DNA of 64,000 nucleotides from Bacteroidota bacterium (lineage in GTDB: Bacteria; Bacteroidota; Ignavibacteria; Kapaibacteriales; UBA2268). Location of the stretch: contig SCSM01000013.1 of NCBI GenBank assembly GCA_004322215.1, forward strand, positions 124,001 to 188,000, given 5' to 3'. Every line of letters begins with the position of its first letter. The stretch's first letter is position 1. This document shows positions 25,701 through 33,007 of this stretch, piece after piece. Both the position numbers and the translations under genes were made by a program. The notes beneath the pieces were generated by a model. It was not told where the DNA came from and did not search any database. It worked only from the letters and a program-made list of their open reading frames with translations.

Positions 25701-26084
25701 GCCAATTACACATTCTACGATGCCGTAACAAATGAAGAATTAGGTTCTATCCGCAGAGGAGAACCCGGCAACGTCGAGGTGTTCGGAACAAGAGGTAACG
25801 CGATAAAGGTTCTGAGAGTTGAAAACTTTGCAGGAGCGGTTTGCAATCCGAATCCTGTCGAAGGAAATTCTGAAATTATATATTTTGTCGGCAGCAGTGA
25901 ATTGGTAAACGTCAAATTGTATGATGCAATCGGCAACGAAGTGATTACACTTGTAAACAACCAGGTGCAATCAGGCAGACAGACAATCGGATTTAACTCT
26001 GCTAATTTGACGAGCGGCAAATATATCTGCAAGATAAATTCAGGCAGCAAAACAGAAGTATTGTCAATTAATGTAGTTAAATAA
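22758..26084 (+). CDS. Large T9SS-secreted protein with GWN repeats
   Basis: A 1108-residue secreted protein. The N-terminus is charged, and a hydrophobic segment (FLSMLLLIGIMIVDAGNVWS) provides the signal peptide. The central region is aromatic and proline-rich and has no recognised domain. Residues about 730-860 contain two related units, KKGWNLLSLPVRP and YPGWNTIGSLSYP, each followed by a PGxGYF or PGLGYW turn. This repeat is frequent in T9SS cargo, from memory. The C-terminus (VCNPNPVEGNSEIIYFVG to LSINVVK) is a type A sorting domain. AGGGGG lies about 6 bases before the ATG. The short gap to the previous gene supports co-expression of the block. Confidence 0.82.
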   Translation: MKKYLVQLRGYRIFLSMLLLIGIMIVDAGNVWSQQPTKPRPPVLSLTASRNNYSRDWYPDGRIWEPVGEENLPREFLMPVFIENQWHHYTGPGSKALYVPEPIYSFDFKILYDSLAVTPMGIVKHHPFPDTNDTRVRREDANGDDYFYEPYASNFNITWSVFKAPYYQMNLDPNVASQVRGRGHGIRIVGTSMTPLPETDPINEQFVVLFYIRFRINQFINAFSKEVGYTPIYISSRYPDDNGNIQADSINFNNWPVNIDAPFKEYRNYPEYPYVALDYPDPGDANVLGGMDNSILSNWVTEGILPGMIYLRMFDNLPQFGQRLERGVGSSPAINMPTPEYWIMQDPITVDSGKVVRDANGNNIVVGSRQFELLNTVEMTRMNNIYLQTDQPWLLIRIHSQRGKFTPNKDSTKAYVNWLDEILGCSSPSDCWQDQMLINTTADADVFVELKCDPDRIEDSPYGNFGGEKAGVYEGYLTISSLDAQVSPVRMKVTFINFRDPFEPPLYQENGLYTDPHAGITLDIKQQNQADPRRTRIVFGTGHRATNGVDSLFGEKEATHTLGNYSSSSGLFEARWFLPDPTERQLYAPEGFGDFFPNDEVQQTGVIVTDLSLSTPTYDTIPNTGSRDIRDVHDTSESIIYFCRYINQYPITIEWDTQEFPEDAILFLTDTANGLLFPSINMREATYLGGTRYSYYIDDPAVSSFKIEYTLPKIIEYLDPYGVPIIKKGWNLLSLPVRPRNAKWYVFYPNAMNIPYNFFGNAYQPNEDLVPGRGYFIKYSDKIDKIFHGVLMRRITSDKFDDAFADKITIYPGWNTIGSLSYPMNVRNIDFDQHESYPGEVPDKIYVRKFGVWGYDTDKGYYEVSVMEPGLGYWMKSDKHGYLKLISSNAKDIVDESNSKVDLLSRSVRIDLRDNVRHEGTLYVTADKGSDISQYELPPMPPVEMFDVRFDNNMYVNNNDESVITLQSVTYPLSINMDYADANYTFYDAVTNEELGSIRRGEPGNVEVFGTRGNAIKVLRVENFAGAVCNPNPVEGNSEIIYFVGSSELVNVKLYDAIGNEVITLVNNQVQSGRQTIGFNSANLTSGKYICKINSGSKTEVLSINVVK

Positions 26085-26119
26085 TAATAGTTATTTAAAA
26101 ACAGAAATTAGTTAATGCA

Positions 26120-26148
26120 GATGGGCGACATTTTATATGTTGCCCATT
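26120..26148 (+). terminator. Probable terminator after the T9SS block
   Basis: GATGGGCGACAT pairs with ATGTTGCCCATT (one G-U) around TTTAT. The downstream TTTGCTTTATG is only weakly T-rich. It lies 35 bases after the 1108-residue protein gene and would separate it from the following smaller secreted-protein gene. Confidence 0.6.
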
Positions 26149-26224
26149 TGCTTTATGTAACGAAAGTAACTTTTGTAAAATAAAAAGCGGATTCAGACAT
26201 CTTAATAAATTATGACTTTATAAA

Positions 26225-27025
26225 ATGTTAAGAATAAATAAAATGATAAAAAAAATACTTATTGTATCAATTTTGTTATTAAACTCATTGATGCTTTTTA
26301 GCTATACGCACATAGAAGTCCCCATAGAATTATCGGATGAATTGGGTTCGAATTATAGATTAGTGTTTGGTGTAGATGAGAAAGCAACAGATACATGGGA
26401 TTCATTATTGGGTGAGTTAAATGCTCCGAGATTTCCTCCACCCAAGAATACATTCCATGCAGCATTCGAGATATTCGATTCGATAAGGACAATGGATTTG
26501 TGTTGGTCCTATAAGGATTTCAGACCGATAATAAATACCCGTCAATATTATGTCCTATATAATGTTAAGGTGTACAGGGGCGATGGGAATTTACTGATTT
26601 TCAAATGGAATACATTACCGAAGGAAATAGATTCTGCAAAAATTACAGACAGGGATGAGCTAATTGTTATTGTAGATATAAATTTGACCGGTTCTAAAAG
26701 AAGTGATACAATAACAAACAAGTATATGAATGAATACTTTATCAAGGTATGGTACAGCAATCCACTCGCTGTTGCCGAAGACGGAGTTGACAATAAAGAT
26801 TTTTTTGTTTACCCGGTACCTACCGATGGAGATAAATTATTTATTAATTCGAATTCGAATGGATTTACTTATAAAATCTATTCTGAAACAGGTATTGAAA
26901 TGATTAGCGGAAAATCGGAAGGCGACGAAACAGAACTGATTATTTCAAAACTGGTAAAAGGGATTTATTTTATTGTATTAAATTCCGGTGACAAACAAGT
27001 AGTTAAGAAATTGGTAAGATTGTAG
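26225..27025 (+). CDS. Small T9SS-secreted protein
   Basis: A 266-residue exported protein. The signal peptide is KKILIVSILLLNSLMLFS. The ATG at 26225 and an in-frame ATG at 26243 are both possible starts, and neither has a clear Shine-Dalgarno. The middle is a beta-rich domain with no recognised family; its N-terminal half (ELGSNYRLVFGVDEKATDTWD) resembles segments of other T9SS cargo. The last 75 residues (FVYPVPTDGDKLFINSN to VVKKLVRL) form a T9SS type A sorting domain. It is fifth and last of the consecutive secreted-protein genes and is preceded by a probable terminator, so it may have its own promoter. Confidence 0.75.
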   Translation: MLRINKMIKKILIVSILLLNSLMLFSYTHIEVPIELSDELGSNYRLVFGVDEKATDTWDSLLGELNAPRFPPPKNTFHAAFEIFDSIRTMDLCWSYKDFRPIINTRQYYVLYNVKVYRGDGNLLIFKWNTLPKEIDSAKITDRDELIVIVDINLTGSKRSDTITNKYMNEYFIKVWYSNPLAVAEDGVDNKDFFVYPVPTDGDKLFINSNSNGFTYKIYSETGIEMISGKSEGDETELIISKLVKGIYFIVLNSGDKQVVKKLVRL

Positions 27026-27062
27026 AACCGGGAAAATTTTTAATAATAACATTGAAAAATAT

Positions 27063-28094
27063 ATGAATCAAGAGATTGTTAGTACAGAAGGGCAAAGTAA
27101 AGAAAGAAATAAGAATACAAGATATGTAAAGAAACCGAATCAGGACAATCAGCAGAGAAGGGACACACCGTTCATATCGGTGGTGGTACCATTGTTGAAC
27201 GAAGAAGAATCGTTGCCTGAATTAGCATTACAGCTTGAAAATGAGTTAAAGAGAGCATCGCATAACCGGTATGAAGTTATTTTTGTCGATGACGGTTCGA
27301 CAGATGATTCATATTCTGTCATAAGGAGTATAAATCAGAGAAACAGGCGATTCAGGGCAATAAGATTTCGCAGGAATTACGGCAAGTCTGCAGCATTATC
27401 AGCCGGTTTTAATGCATCCCAGGGTATGATTATTGTAACTATGGATGCCGATTTGCAGGATGACCCGGCGGAAATTCCAAATCTTATTAAGAAAATCAAG
27501 GAGGGTTATGACCTTGTAAGCGGATGGAAGAAAAAGCGTCGCGACCCTATAACCAAAACGATACCATCGAAATTTTTTAATTTTATTACTTCAATAACAA
27601 GCGGCATTCGACTGCATGATTTTAATTGCGGCTTAAAAGCATATAAAAGAGCTGTAGTAAAGAATTTGCAGGTTTATGGAGAGATGCATAGGTATCTTCC
27701 GGCACTTGCTCATTGGCAGGGATTTAAAGTAACAGAGATACCAGTTACACATCATGCAAGACGCTATGGTAAGACCAAATTCGGCTTTACGAGATTTATT
27801 AAAGGTTTTCTCGATTTGCTGACAGTATTGTTCACGACGAGGTACTTCAAAAGGCCTCTCCACTTTTTCGGAACGATAGGAACAATCATCGGATTGACCG
27901 GATTCGGTATTGATTTGTGGCTGACAATCGAGTGGTTTATGAAGAAGACGGCACTGAGCAACAGACCGCTCGCCTTGCTTGGGGTTGCTCTCATAATAGT
28001 AGGGGTACAGCTTGTTTCTATGGGACTTTTGGGAGAAATGATAACGAAAAATTCACTTGAGAAATCAAATTATCAAATATCAGAACGTTTATAA
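27063..28094 (+). CDS. Family 2 glycosyltransferase (polyprenyl-phosphate type)
   Basis: Resembles DPM1/GtrB/ArnC-type enzymes that load a sugar from a nucleotide donor onto a polyprenyl phosphate. Residues about 37-260 are the GT-A domain: VVVPLLNEEESLPEL at the start, FVDDGSTDDS, then the metal-binding VTMDADLQDDP. Two membrane helices follow (FGTIGTIIGLTGFGIDLWLT and ALLGVALIIVGVQLVSMGLL), as in the GtrB layout. The first about 35 residues are a polar extension. It probably supplies lipid-linked sugar for envelope glycans or for modification of secreted proteins. The next gene begins 16 bases downstream. Confidence 0.85.
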   Translation: MNQEIVSTEGQSKERNKNTRYVKKPNQDNQQRRDTPFISVVVPLLNEEESLPELALQLENELKRASHNRYEVIFVDDGSTDDSYSVIRSINQRNRRFRAIRFRRNYGKSAALSAGFNASQGMIIVTMDADLQDDPAEIPNLIKKIKEGYDLVSGWKKKRRDPITKTIPSKFFNFITSITSGIRLHDFNCGLKAYKRAVVKNLQVYGEMHRYLPALAHWQGFKVTEIPVTHHARRYGKTKFGFTRFIKGFLDLLTVLFTTRYFKRPLHFFGTIGTIIGLTGFGIDLWLTIEWFMKKTALSNRPLALLGVALIIVGVQLVSMGLLGEMITKNSLEKSNYQISERL

Positions 28095-28110
28095 ATTCGG
28101 GATGTTTTAA

Positions 28111-28887
28111 ATGAGCCAAAAAAGAATACATGCTTTTGGTAAATCATTAATAATTTTCTTTTTAATAATTATTTTATTATCAGGGACGGCTTCAGCACAA
28201 TTCGTTAAAGGATTTTCGATTGGCTGGGGATTGAAAACAACAGAAATAGTGGGTAATAACCCGGCAACATTACCTTTTGAAGAAAGTGACCCTAATAAAC
28301 CACCTGCGTTCGGAGGTGGGTTCATAGGTCCGCAGCAGGGAATGGAACTACTTTTTGAATTTCCAATCGGAACAAATAATGATTTTACTTTGCCTCTCGG
28401 TATTGATTATATTTTCTTCCAGGGATTACAACATATTCCCCAAACTTATTATATGATTCAGGATTTAGAGAATGTTGTGGATGTCAAATCGTTATCGCTT
28501 GGACTTAATTATGCACTTGTCAAATATAAAGTAGCTAATGCAAAAATATATGTTGGTTTAGAAGCAAAAACTTCATTTATCGGGAAAAATGAATTTACTA
28601 TTATAACAAATTACCACCAATTGGATTCTGTAGATATATCAAAGTCTTCAGAGAAAGAATCATGTGTTAGACTTGGCGGTTCGATAAAGCTTGGATTAGA
28701 AGGAGAAATCGGTGATAATTGGTTTGTAAATATACATGGCACATTCGGGGTGTTAAATTTAATCGGGAGGAATGATTCGAGAGGTGAACTATTAACACCA
28801 TTAAAAAATTATTTTATCATGGAAGAGATTAGGGAATCATATCTTTATACACTTCAATATTCATTTATTATCCAATACAGATTGTAG
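28111..28887 (+). CDS. Outer-membrane beta-barrel-like protein
   Basis: A 258-residue exported protein with signal peptide SLIIFFLIIILLSGTASAQ and alternating hydrophobic beta strands (for example KSLSLGLNYALVKYKVANAKIYVGLEAKTS, given here in part). The C-terminus ends in an aromatic, strand-like LQYSFIIQYRL, as expected for an outer-membrane barrel. It resembles PorT-like or OMP_b-brl proteins common in Bacteroidota, but no exact family is recognised. It lies between two glycosyltransferase genes, 16 and 4 bases away, and is likely part of an envelope operon. Confidence 0.65.
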   Translation: MSQKRIHAFGKSLIIFFLIIILLSGTASAQFVKGFSIGWGLKTTEIVGNNPATLPFEESDPNKPPAFGGGFIGPQQGMELLFEFPIGTNNDFTLPLGIDYIFFQGLQHIPQTYYMIQDLENVVDVKSLSLGLNYALVKYKVANAKIYVGLEAKTSFIGKNEFTIITNYHQLDSVDISKSSEKESCVRLGGSIKLGLEGEIGDNWFVNIHGTFGVLNLIGRNDSRGELLTPLKNYFIMEEIRESYLYTLQYSFIIQYRL

Positions 28888-28891
28888 ATTA

Positions 28892-29974
28892 ATGAAAACG
28901 AGCGAAATTGTTTATTATCCGGATTGCAGGCATTTTCGCGGAGAAATTCCTTGTAAGCCGCATAAGGAAAGCGGAGTTCATTGCGAAGAATGTCCGCATT
29001 ATGATAAATTGAAAGGAATCATTTTAATTATTAAATTGGGAGCAATTGGGGATGTAATAAGAACAACTCCATTGCTGCATAAAATAAAAAAAGAGCTTCC
29101 GGATTATGCAATATGGTGGTTGACAAACAGCCCTGAAGTATTACCTCAGAACGAAATTGATAAAATATTAAAATTTAACGATGAATCTTTATTGGTTTTA
29201 CAGGCAACGGAATTTGTGAGAATTATAAATCTTGATAAGGATTGCCACGCATGTGCATTACTTAAGAATCTGAAAGCAGAAGAGAAATTCGGTTTTACTT
29301 TAATGAACGGGAAAACCGCACCTGTCAATTCAAGTTCAGAGCATAAGTTCATCACCGGAATCTTCGATGATGTAAACAAAGCTAATTCGAAATCATATCC
29401 TGAAGAAATTTTCGAATTGTGCGGATGGAAATTCCGGGGTGAGGAATACCTGATTAATAAAGGTGAAAGACTCGAATGGACAATAGATAGCGATGGGAGG
29501 AAAATAGTCGGCTTAAACACGGGATGCGGTGGAAGATGGACGACCAGGTTATGGAAAGAGGAAAATTGGCTTTCATTAATTCAGCTTCTCACAGAAAGCG
29601 GTTACTTCCCTTTGTTACTTGGCGGAGAGCAGGAACACGAAAAGAATTTACGTCTTTCATTGGCAACAAATGCACTTTATTTAGGTCATTTTCCACTGAA
29701 TCAATTCATTTCTCTCGTTGACCAATGCGATATTGTTGTAACCGCTGTTACTATGGCTTTGCATATTGCAATCGGCTTGCAAAAACAGGTTATTCTCTTT
29801 AATAATATTTTCAATCCTAAGGAATTTGAATTATACGGAAGGGGAAAAATTATCGAGCCGGATAAGCCATGCACCTGCTTCTTTAGCCCTGAATGTAAAA
29901 ATAAAGAATATTTTTGCATGGATTACCTGCATCCGAAAAAAGTAATTGAAATGATTAAATCAATAAAATTATAA
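28892..29974 (+). CDS. Family 9 glycosyltransferase (heptosyltransferase-like) with Cys-rich N-terminus
   Basis: Resembles ADP-heptose:LPS heptosyltransferases. The GT-B fold is suggested by LIIKLGAIGDVIRTTPLL at about residue 45, GLNTGCGGRWTTRLW and a late VDQCDIVVTAVTMALHIAIG donor-binding region. The first 35 residues hold C11, C20, H23, C30, C33 and H35, a likely zinc site. A Cys-rich tail (CTCFFSPEC and FCMDYLHP) follows the donor domain. It probably adds sugars to LPS core or surface glycan at the cytoplasmic membrane. It begins 4 bases after the barrel gene and precedes the rRNA methyltransferase gene. Confidence 0.8.
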   Translation: MKTSEIVYYPDCRHFRGEIPCKPHKESGVHCEECPHYDKLKGIILIIKLGAIGDVIRTTPLLHKIKKELPDYAIWWLTNSPEVLPQNEIDKILKFNDESLLVLQATEFVRIINLDKDCHACALLKNLKAEEKFGFTLMNGKTAPVNSSSEHKFITGIFDDVNKANSKSYPEEIFELCGWKFRGEEYLINKGERLEWTIDSDGRKIVGLNTGCGGRWTTRLWKEENWLSLIQLLTESGYFPLLLGGEQEHEKNLRLSLATNALYLGHFPLNQFISLVDQCDIVVTAVTMALHIAIGLQKQVILFNNIFNPKEFELYGRGKIIEPDKPCTCFFSPECKNKEYFCMDYLHPKKVIEMIKSIKL

Positions 29975-30006
29975 AAGCAAATCCCGAAAATTAAATAAAA
30001 AAGTTG

Positions 30007-31416
30007 ATGAGAATTAAAGTTGAAAATCATATTGAGCTGATGATTGAATCCATAGGTTTCGAGGGTGTATCAATAGCGAGGAATGAAGGTCTTGTTTATA
30101 TTGTCAAAGGCGGAATACCCGGTGAAAAGGTGTTGGCTGTCGAGAAAAAAAAGAAACGAAGATACACCGAAGCGGTCGTTAAAGAAGTAATAGAGCCGTC
30201 TGAATACAGGACTGTGCCGGCATGCAGGTATTTCGGTGTATGCGGCGGATGTACATGGCAAAACCTTAAGTATGAACAACAGCTTTACTGGAAAAGGCAG
30301 CATGTCATTGATTCATTCAACCGGATTACAAAAACCGAGCCTTCTGAAATTGCAGATACGATTCCTTCGCCGAAAATATATCGTTACAGAAATAAGATGG
30401 AATTCTCATTCGGTTCATCCAGATGGCTGACTGAGGAAGAAATTGAACAAACTGATGACATTTCAGATAAATCATTTGCACTCGGATTGCATGTGCCGGG
30501 AAGATATGATAAGGTTCTCGATATCGAAGAGTGTTACCTGATTGATGAAAAAGCTGTGCATTTACTGAACGAAGCCAGGAACAAGGCATTGGAATTGAGT
30601 ATTCAGCCGTTTAATGAAAAAACACATAAGGGTTTCTTGAAAAATCTTGTTTTCAGGAATGTAAGCTCAGGTGATTCCATGCTGATTATGATAAGCACTG
30701 ACATTAAAGAAGAATCTGAAAAGAAATTTATAGAATGGTTTTTCTATGAATTGAAAAATAAATATTTGATATCATCAGCAGTACATGCAGTTAATAACTC
30801 TGTTAATACAGTTGCAATAGGTGAAATAAAGAGAATAGAAGGCAAAGAATATTTAATTGAGAAAATCGACGGTGTAAAATTTAAAATTTCTCCTTTTTCA
30901 TTTTTCCAGACAAATACTGAACAGTTGCCTGTATTTATGAATGAAATAATCCGGATAGCAGACTTTAAGAAAGATGATATCGTGTGGGATTTGTTTTGCG
31001 GCACGGGTGCAATATCATTGCTCGTTTCGAGAGATGTCAAATCCGTTTTCGGATTTGAATTATCAGAAAATTCAATCGCTGATGCGAAAGAAAATTCGAA
31101 ACTGAATGAAATTGCTAATACCGGGTTTTTCTGTGCAGATTTAAATTCGAAGAATATTAAAGAAATTCTTTTGGGAATTCCCAAATGCGATATAATGATT
31201 ATTGACCCACCACGTGCAGGCATGCACAATAATTTAATCGATACGATTCTCAGAGTCGCACCCGATAAAATTGTTTATGTCAGTTGTAATCCTGCCACCC
31301 AGGCACGTGACTGCGGATTGCTCGCCGAACATTATCAAATCCAGGAAATCCAGCCGGTAGATATGTTCCCTCAAACCTATCATATCGAATCAATAGCTAA
31401 ACTCATTAAAAAATAG
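30007..31416 (+). CDS. rlmD: 23S rRNA (uracil-5-)-methyltransferase, RlmD/TrmA family
   Basis: SAM-dependent enzyme that methylates carbon 5 of a uridine in 23S rRNA. An N-terminal TRAM-type barrel (residues about 1-62) is followed by C73, C79 and C82 in CRYFGVCGGC, with a later Cys in IEECYL; these are the four ligands of the family iron-sulfur cluster. The Rossmann fold starts at VWDLFCGTGAISLLVS. DPPRAG and SCNPAT carry the catalytic Asp and Cys. An in-frame TTG at 30004 is the only alternative start. The RlmC/RlmD/RumA distinction cannot be made by reading alone, so the symbol is tentative. Confidence 0.85.
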   Translation: MRIKVENHIELMIESIGFEGVSIARNEGLVYIVKGGIPGEKVLAVEKKKKRRYTEAVVKEVIEPSEYRTVPACRYFGVCGGCTWQNLKYEQQLYWKRQHVIDSFNRITKTEPSEIADTIPSPKIYRYRNKMEFSFGSSRWLTEEEIEQTDDISDKSFALGLHVPGRYDKVLDIEECYLIDEKAVHLLNEARNKALELSIQPFNEKTHKGFLKNLVFRNVSSGDSMLIMISTDIKEESEKKFIEWFFYELKNKYLISSAVHAVNNSVNTVAIGEIKRIEGKEYLIEKIDGVKFKISPFSFFQTNTEQLPVFMNEIIRIADFKKDDIVWDLFCGTGAISLLVSRDVKSVFGFELSENSIADAKENSKLNEIANTGFFCADLNSKNIKEILLGIPKCDIMIIDPPRAGMHNNLIDTILRVAPDKIVYVSCNPATQARDCGLLAEHYQIQEIQPVDMFPQTYHIESIAKLIKK

Positions 31417-31553
31417 ACTACAACAGCCGGTTACAGACAAACGAAAAATTTTGTAACATCTTATATCCATTGTAATTTGAATTGTTTGTTATTGCTAATA
31501 TTTATTTTAGTGATGTTTAATATTTTTAAGATTTTATTTTTAGAAGGTGCTGC

Positions 31554-32267
31554 ATGAAGTTTAAATTTATCCTTTCCGTTTTATTAATAAGTTTATTTTT
31601 TGTGAATGATATTATGGCTGACCACCGTTCATACATCTGGACGTATGAATACCAAACAACAGACAGCGGGGAAGCGGAAATAGAACAATATACCACATTT
31701 TCTACACCTGAAATTGACAGTTTCAGGACAATGGGTGAGACAGAACTCAATTTCGAGATTGAAGTTGGCATGAACAAACATTTTGATTTTGGGATATACC
31801 AGGTATTCAATCAATTTGCAGGGAAACCACTTGAATATTCGGGCTTCAAATTGCGGGGAAGATATAGGTTTTTTGAAAAAAATGAATTCTTTTTAGACCC
31901 TTTGCTTTATGTTGAATACATTGGAAACCAGACTTTTTCGCAACATGAGTTCGAGGCAAAGTTAATTTTGGCGAAAGATATAGGTAAGTTCAATATGTCA
32001 TTTAATCCGTACTTTGAACTTGCGAACGAGGAAAACCGATGGGAATTCGTACCGAAATACGCAATAGGTTTTTCCTATCATCCTTCTGAATTATTTTCGG
32101 CAGGTTTTGAGCTTAAAGGTGATGACCATGGCAATTATATCGGTCCGACAATTTCACATGGAAATAAGGACAGATGGATTGCTCTCGGTACATTATTTAA
32201 TGTTGGAAAAGTTGACGAAGGTAGTCCCTCGTTTTTGGTCAGGATGATTATTGGAATAGGCATTTAA
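31554..32267 (+). CDS. Outer-membrane beta-barrel protein of unknown function
   Basis: A 237-residue exported protein. The signal peptide is FILSVLLISLFFVNDIMA, followed by HRSYIWTYEYQT. The remainder alternates polar and aromatic residues in strand-length runs (FDFGIYQVFNQFAGKPL; FKLRGRYRFFEKNEFFLDPL). It ends with a hydrophobic strand (FLVRMIIGIGI) typical of barrel closure. The closely spaced strands suggest about 10-12 of them. No substrate can be deduced. AAGGTG precedes the ATG. A MITE-like insertion separates the stop codon from the probable terminator at 32451. Confidence 0.65.
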   Translation: MKFKFILSVLLISLFFVNDIMADHRSYIWTYEYQTTDSGEAEIEQYTTFSTPEIDSFRTMGETELNFEIEVGMNKHFDFGIYQVFNQFAGKPLEYSGFKLRGRYRFFEKNEFFLDPLLYVEYIGNQTFSQHEFEAKLILAKDIGKFNMSFNPYFELANEENRWEFVPKYAIGFSYHPSELFSAGFELKGDDHGNYIGPTISHGNKDRWIALGTLFNVGKVDEGSPSFLVRMIIGIGI

Positions 32268-32281
32268 ATTGATTACTAATT

Positions 32282-32423
32282 CACCTTACGCAAAATACCT
32301 GTAATTGTGAAAAATACAAATTTTCAATTTCAAAACTATTCATAAAATTTATTCATTGAAAATTGTAAAATTGAAAATTAAAAATTATCGAATGGGAAAA
32401 TAATAACTTTTGCGTAAGGTGAG
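32282..32423. mobile_element. MITE-like element with terminal inverted repeats and 9-bp flanking repeats
   Basis: CACCTTACGCAAAA at 32282-32295 is repeated as its exact complement TTTTGCGTAAGGTG at 32408-32421. The flanks carry TTACTAATT at 32273-32281 and 32424-32432, a likely 9-bp target duplication. The 142-bp interior is AT-rich, non-coding and partly self-complementary (TTTTCAATTT near GAAAATTGTAAAATTG). This is the structure of a non-autonomous miniature inverted-repeat element. No transposase with matching ends is in the window. Confidence 0.75.
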
Positions 32424-32450
32424 TTACTAATTGACTTTAATTATATTAAT

Positions 32451-32484
32451 AGGGATAGGTCAGTGACCTGTCCCTGTTTTTTTT
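32451..32484 (+). terminator. Rho-independent terminator
   Basis: AGGGATAGGTCA pairs with TGACCTGTCCCT and is followed by a T-run (32477-32484). It lies just past the MITE-like element and probably once ended transcription of the upstream barrel gene more closely. The minus-strand lipoprotein gene converges on it. Confidence 0.85.
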
Positions 32485-32513
32485 GTATAATGAATGATTA
32501 TATAATCGGGTGA

Positions 32514-32822
32514 TTATTTTGATTTTTCCAATTTCATCAGTTCTCTTTGGGCACGTGTACGGATTGAGTCCATCATAATAATAAATTCCTCCGGGTCTTG
32601 CGTGTAATATCTCCAGTCTTCGAAGAATTGTTCCTCGGAATATTTATTTCTCCTGTAAGTTTTGATAACTTCAGCATTGGCTATGGTAGTATCCTGGTAC
32701 CGTTCCCTTGCCACCAGTATTTCCTTATAGCAGCGCATAAACCTCTCCTTGTCTTTATCGGAATGCGAGCAAGCCATCAAAATAATAAAAATTGAAAATA
32801 AGAATAATAAGTATCTTTTCAT
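32514..32822 (-). CDS. Small lipoprotein of unknown function
   Basis: The methionine at 32822 gives MKRYLLFLFSIFIILMACSHSD, a lipoprotein signal peptide with the lipidated Cys in LMAC. The 33 bases before it are open but would put extra residues before the signal. The mature 85 residues are charged and helical (MRCYKEILVARERYQDTT; IMMDSIRTRAQRELMKL). It resembles short DUF4296-type lipoproteins of Bacteroidota in length and pattern, from memory. The gene ends before the terminator pair at 32451-32484 and lies downstream of the 1545-residue T9SS gene's terminator. Confidence 0.65.
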   Translation of the reverse strand: MKRYLLFLFSIFIILMACSHSDKDKERFMRCYKEILVARERYQDTTIANAEVIKTYRRNKYSEEQFFEDWRYYTQDPEEFIIMMDSIRTRAQRELMKLEKSK

Positions 32823-32950
32823 TATTTGTTCTACCTTAAAATATTGTGTCTGCAAATTTAATGAAAAATGTATATAAGTTATGAAGAATGTAAAATGAAA
32901 ATGTCAAAATTATTCCGTGACAATCGTAATATTTGATTATGTGTGAGGAC

Positions 32951-32985
32951 GAAAAAAAAAGCCGGAGCGGTAAAACCACCCCGGC
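32951..32985 (-). terminator. Rho-independent terminator of the 1545-residue T9SS gene
   Basis: On the minus strand GCCGGGGTGG pairs with CGCTCCGGC around TTTTAC. The stem (32961-32985) is followed by a T-run (A-run at 32952-32960). It lies 22 bases after the stop codon of the T9SS gene. Confidence 0.85.
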
Positions 32986-33007
32986 ATTATTAAAAATATA
33001 CTGCTTA

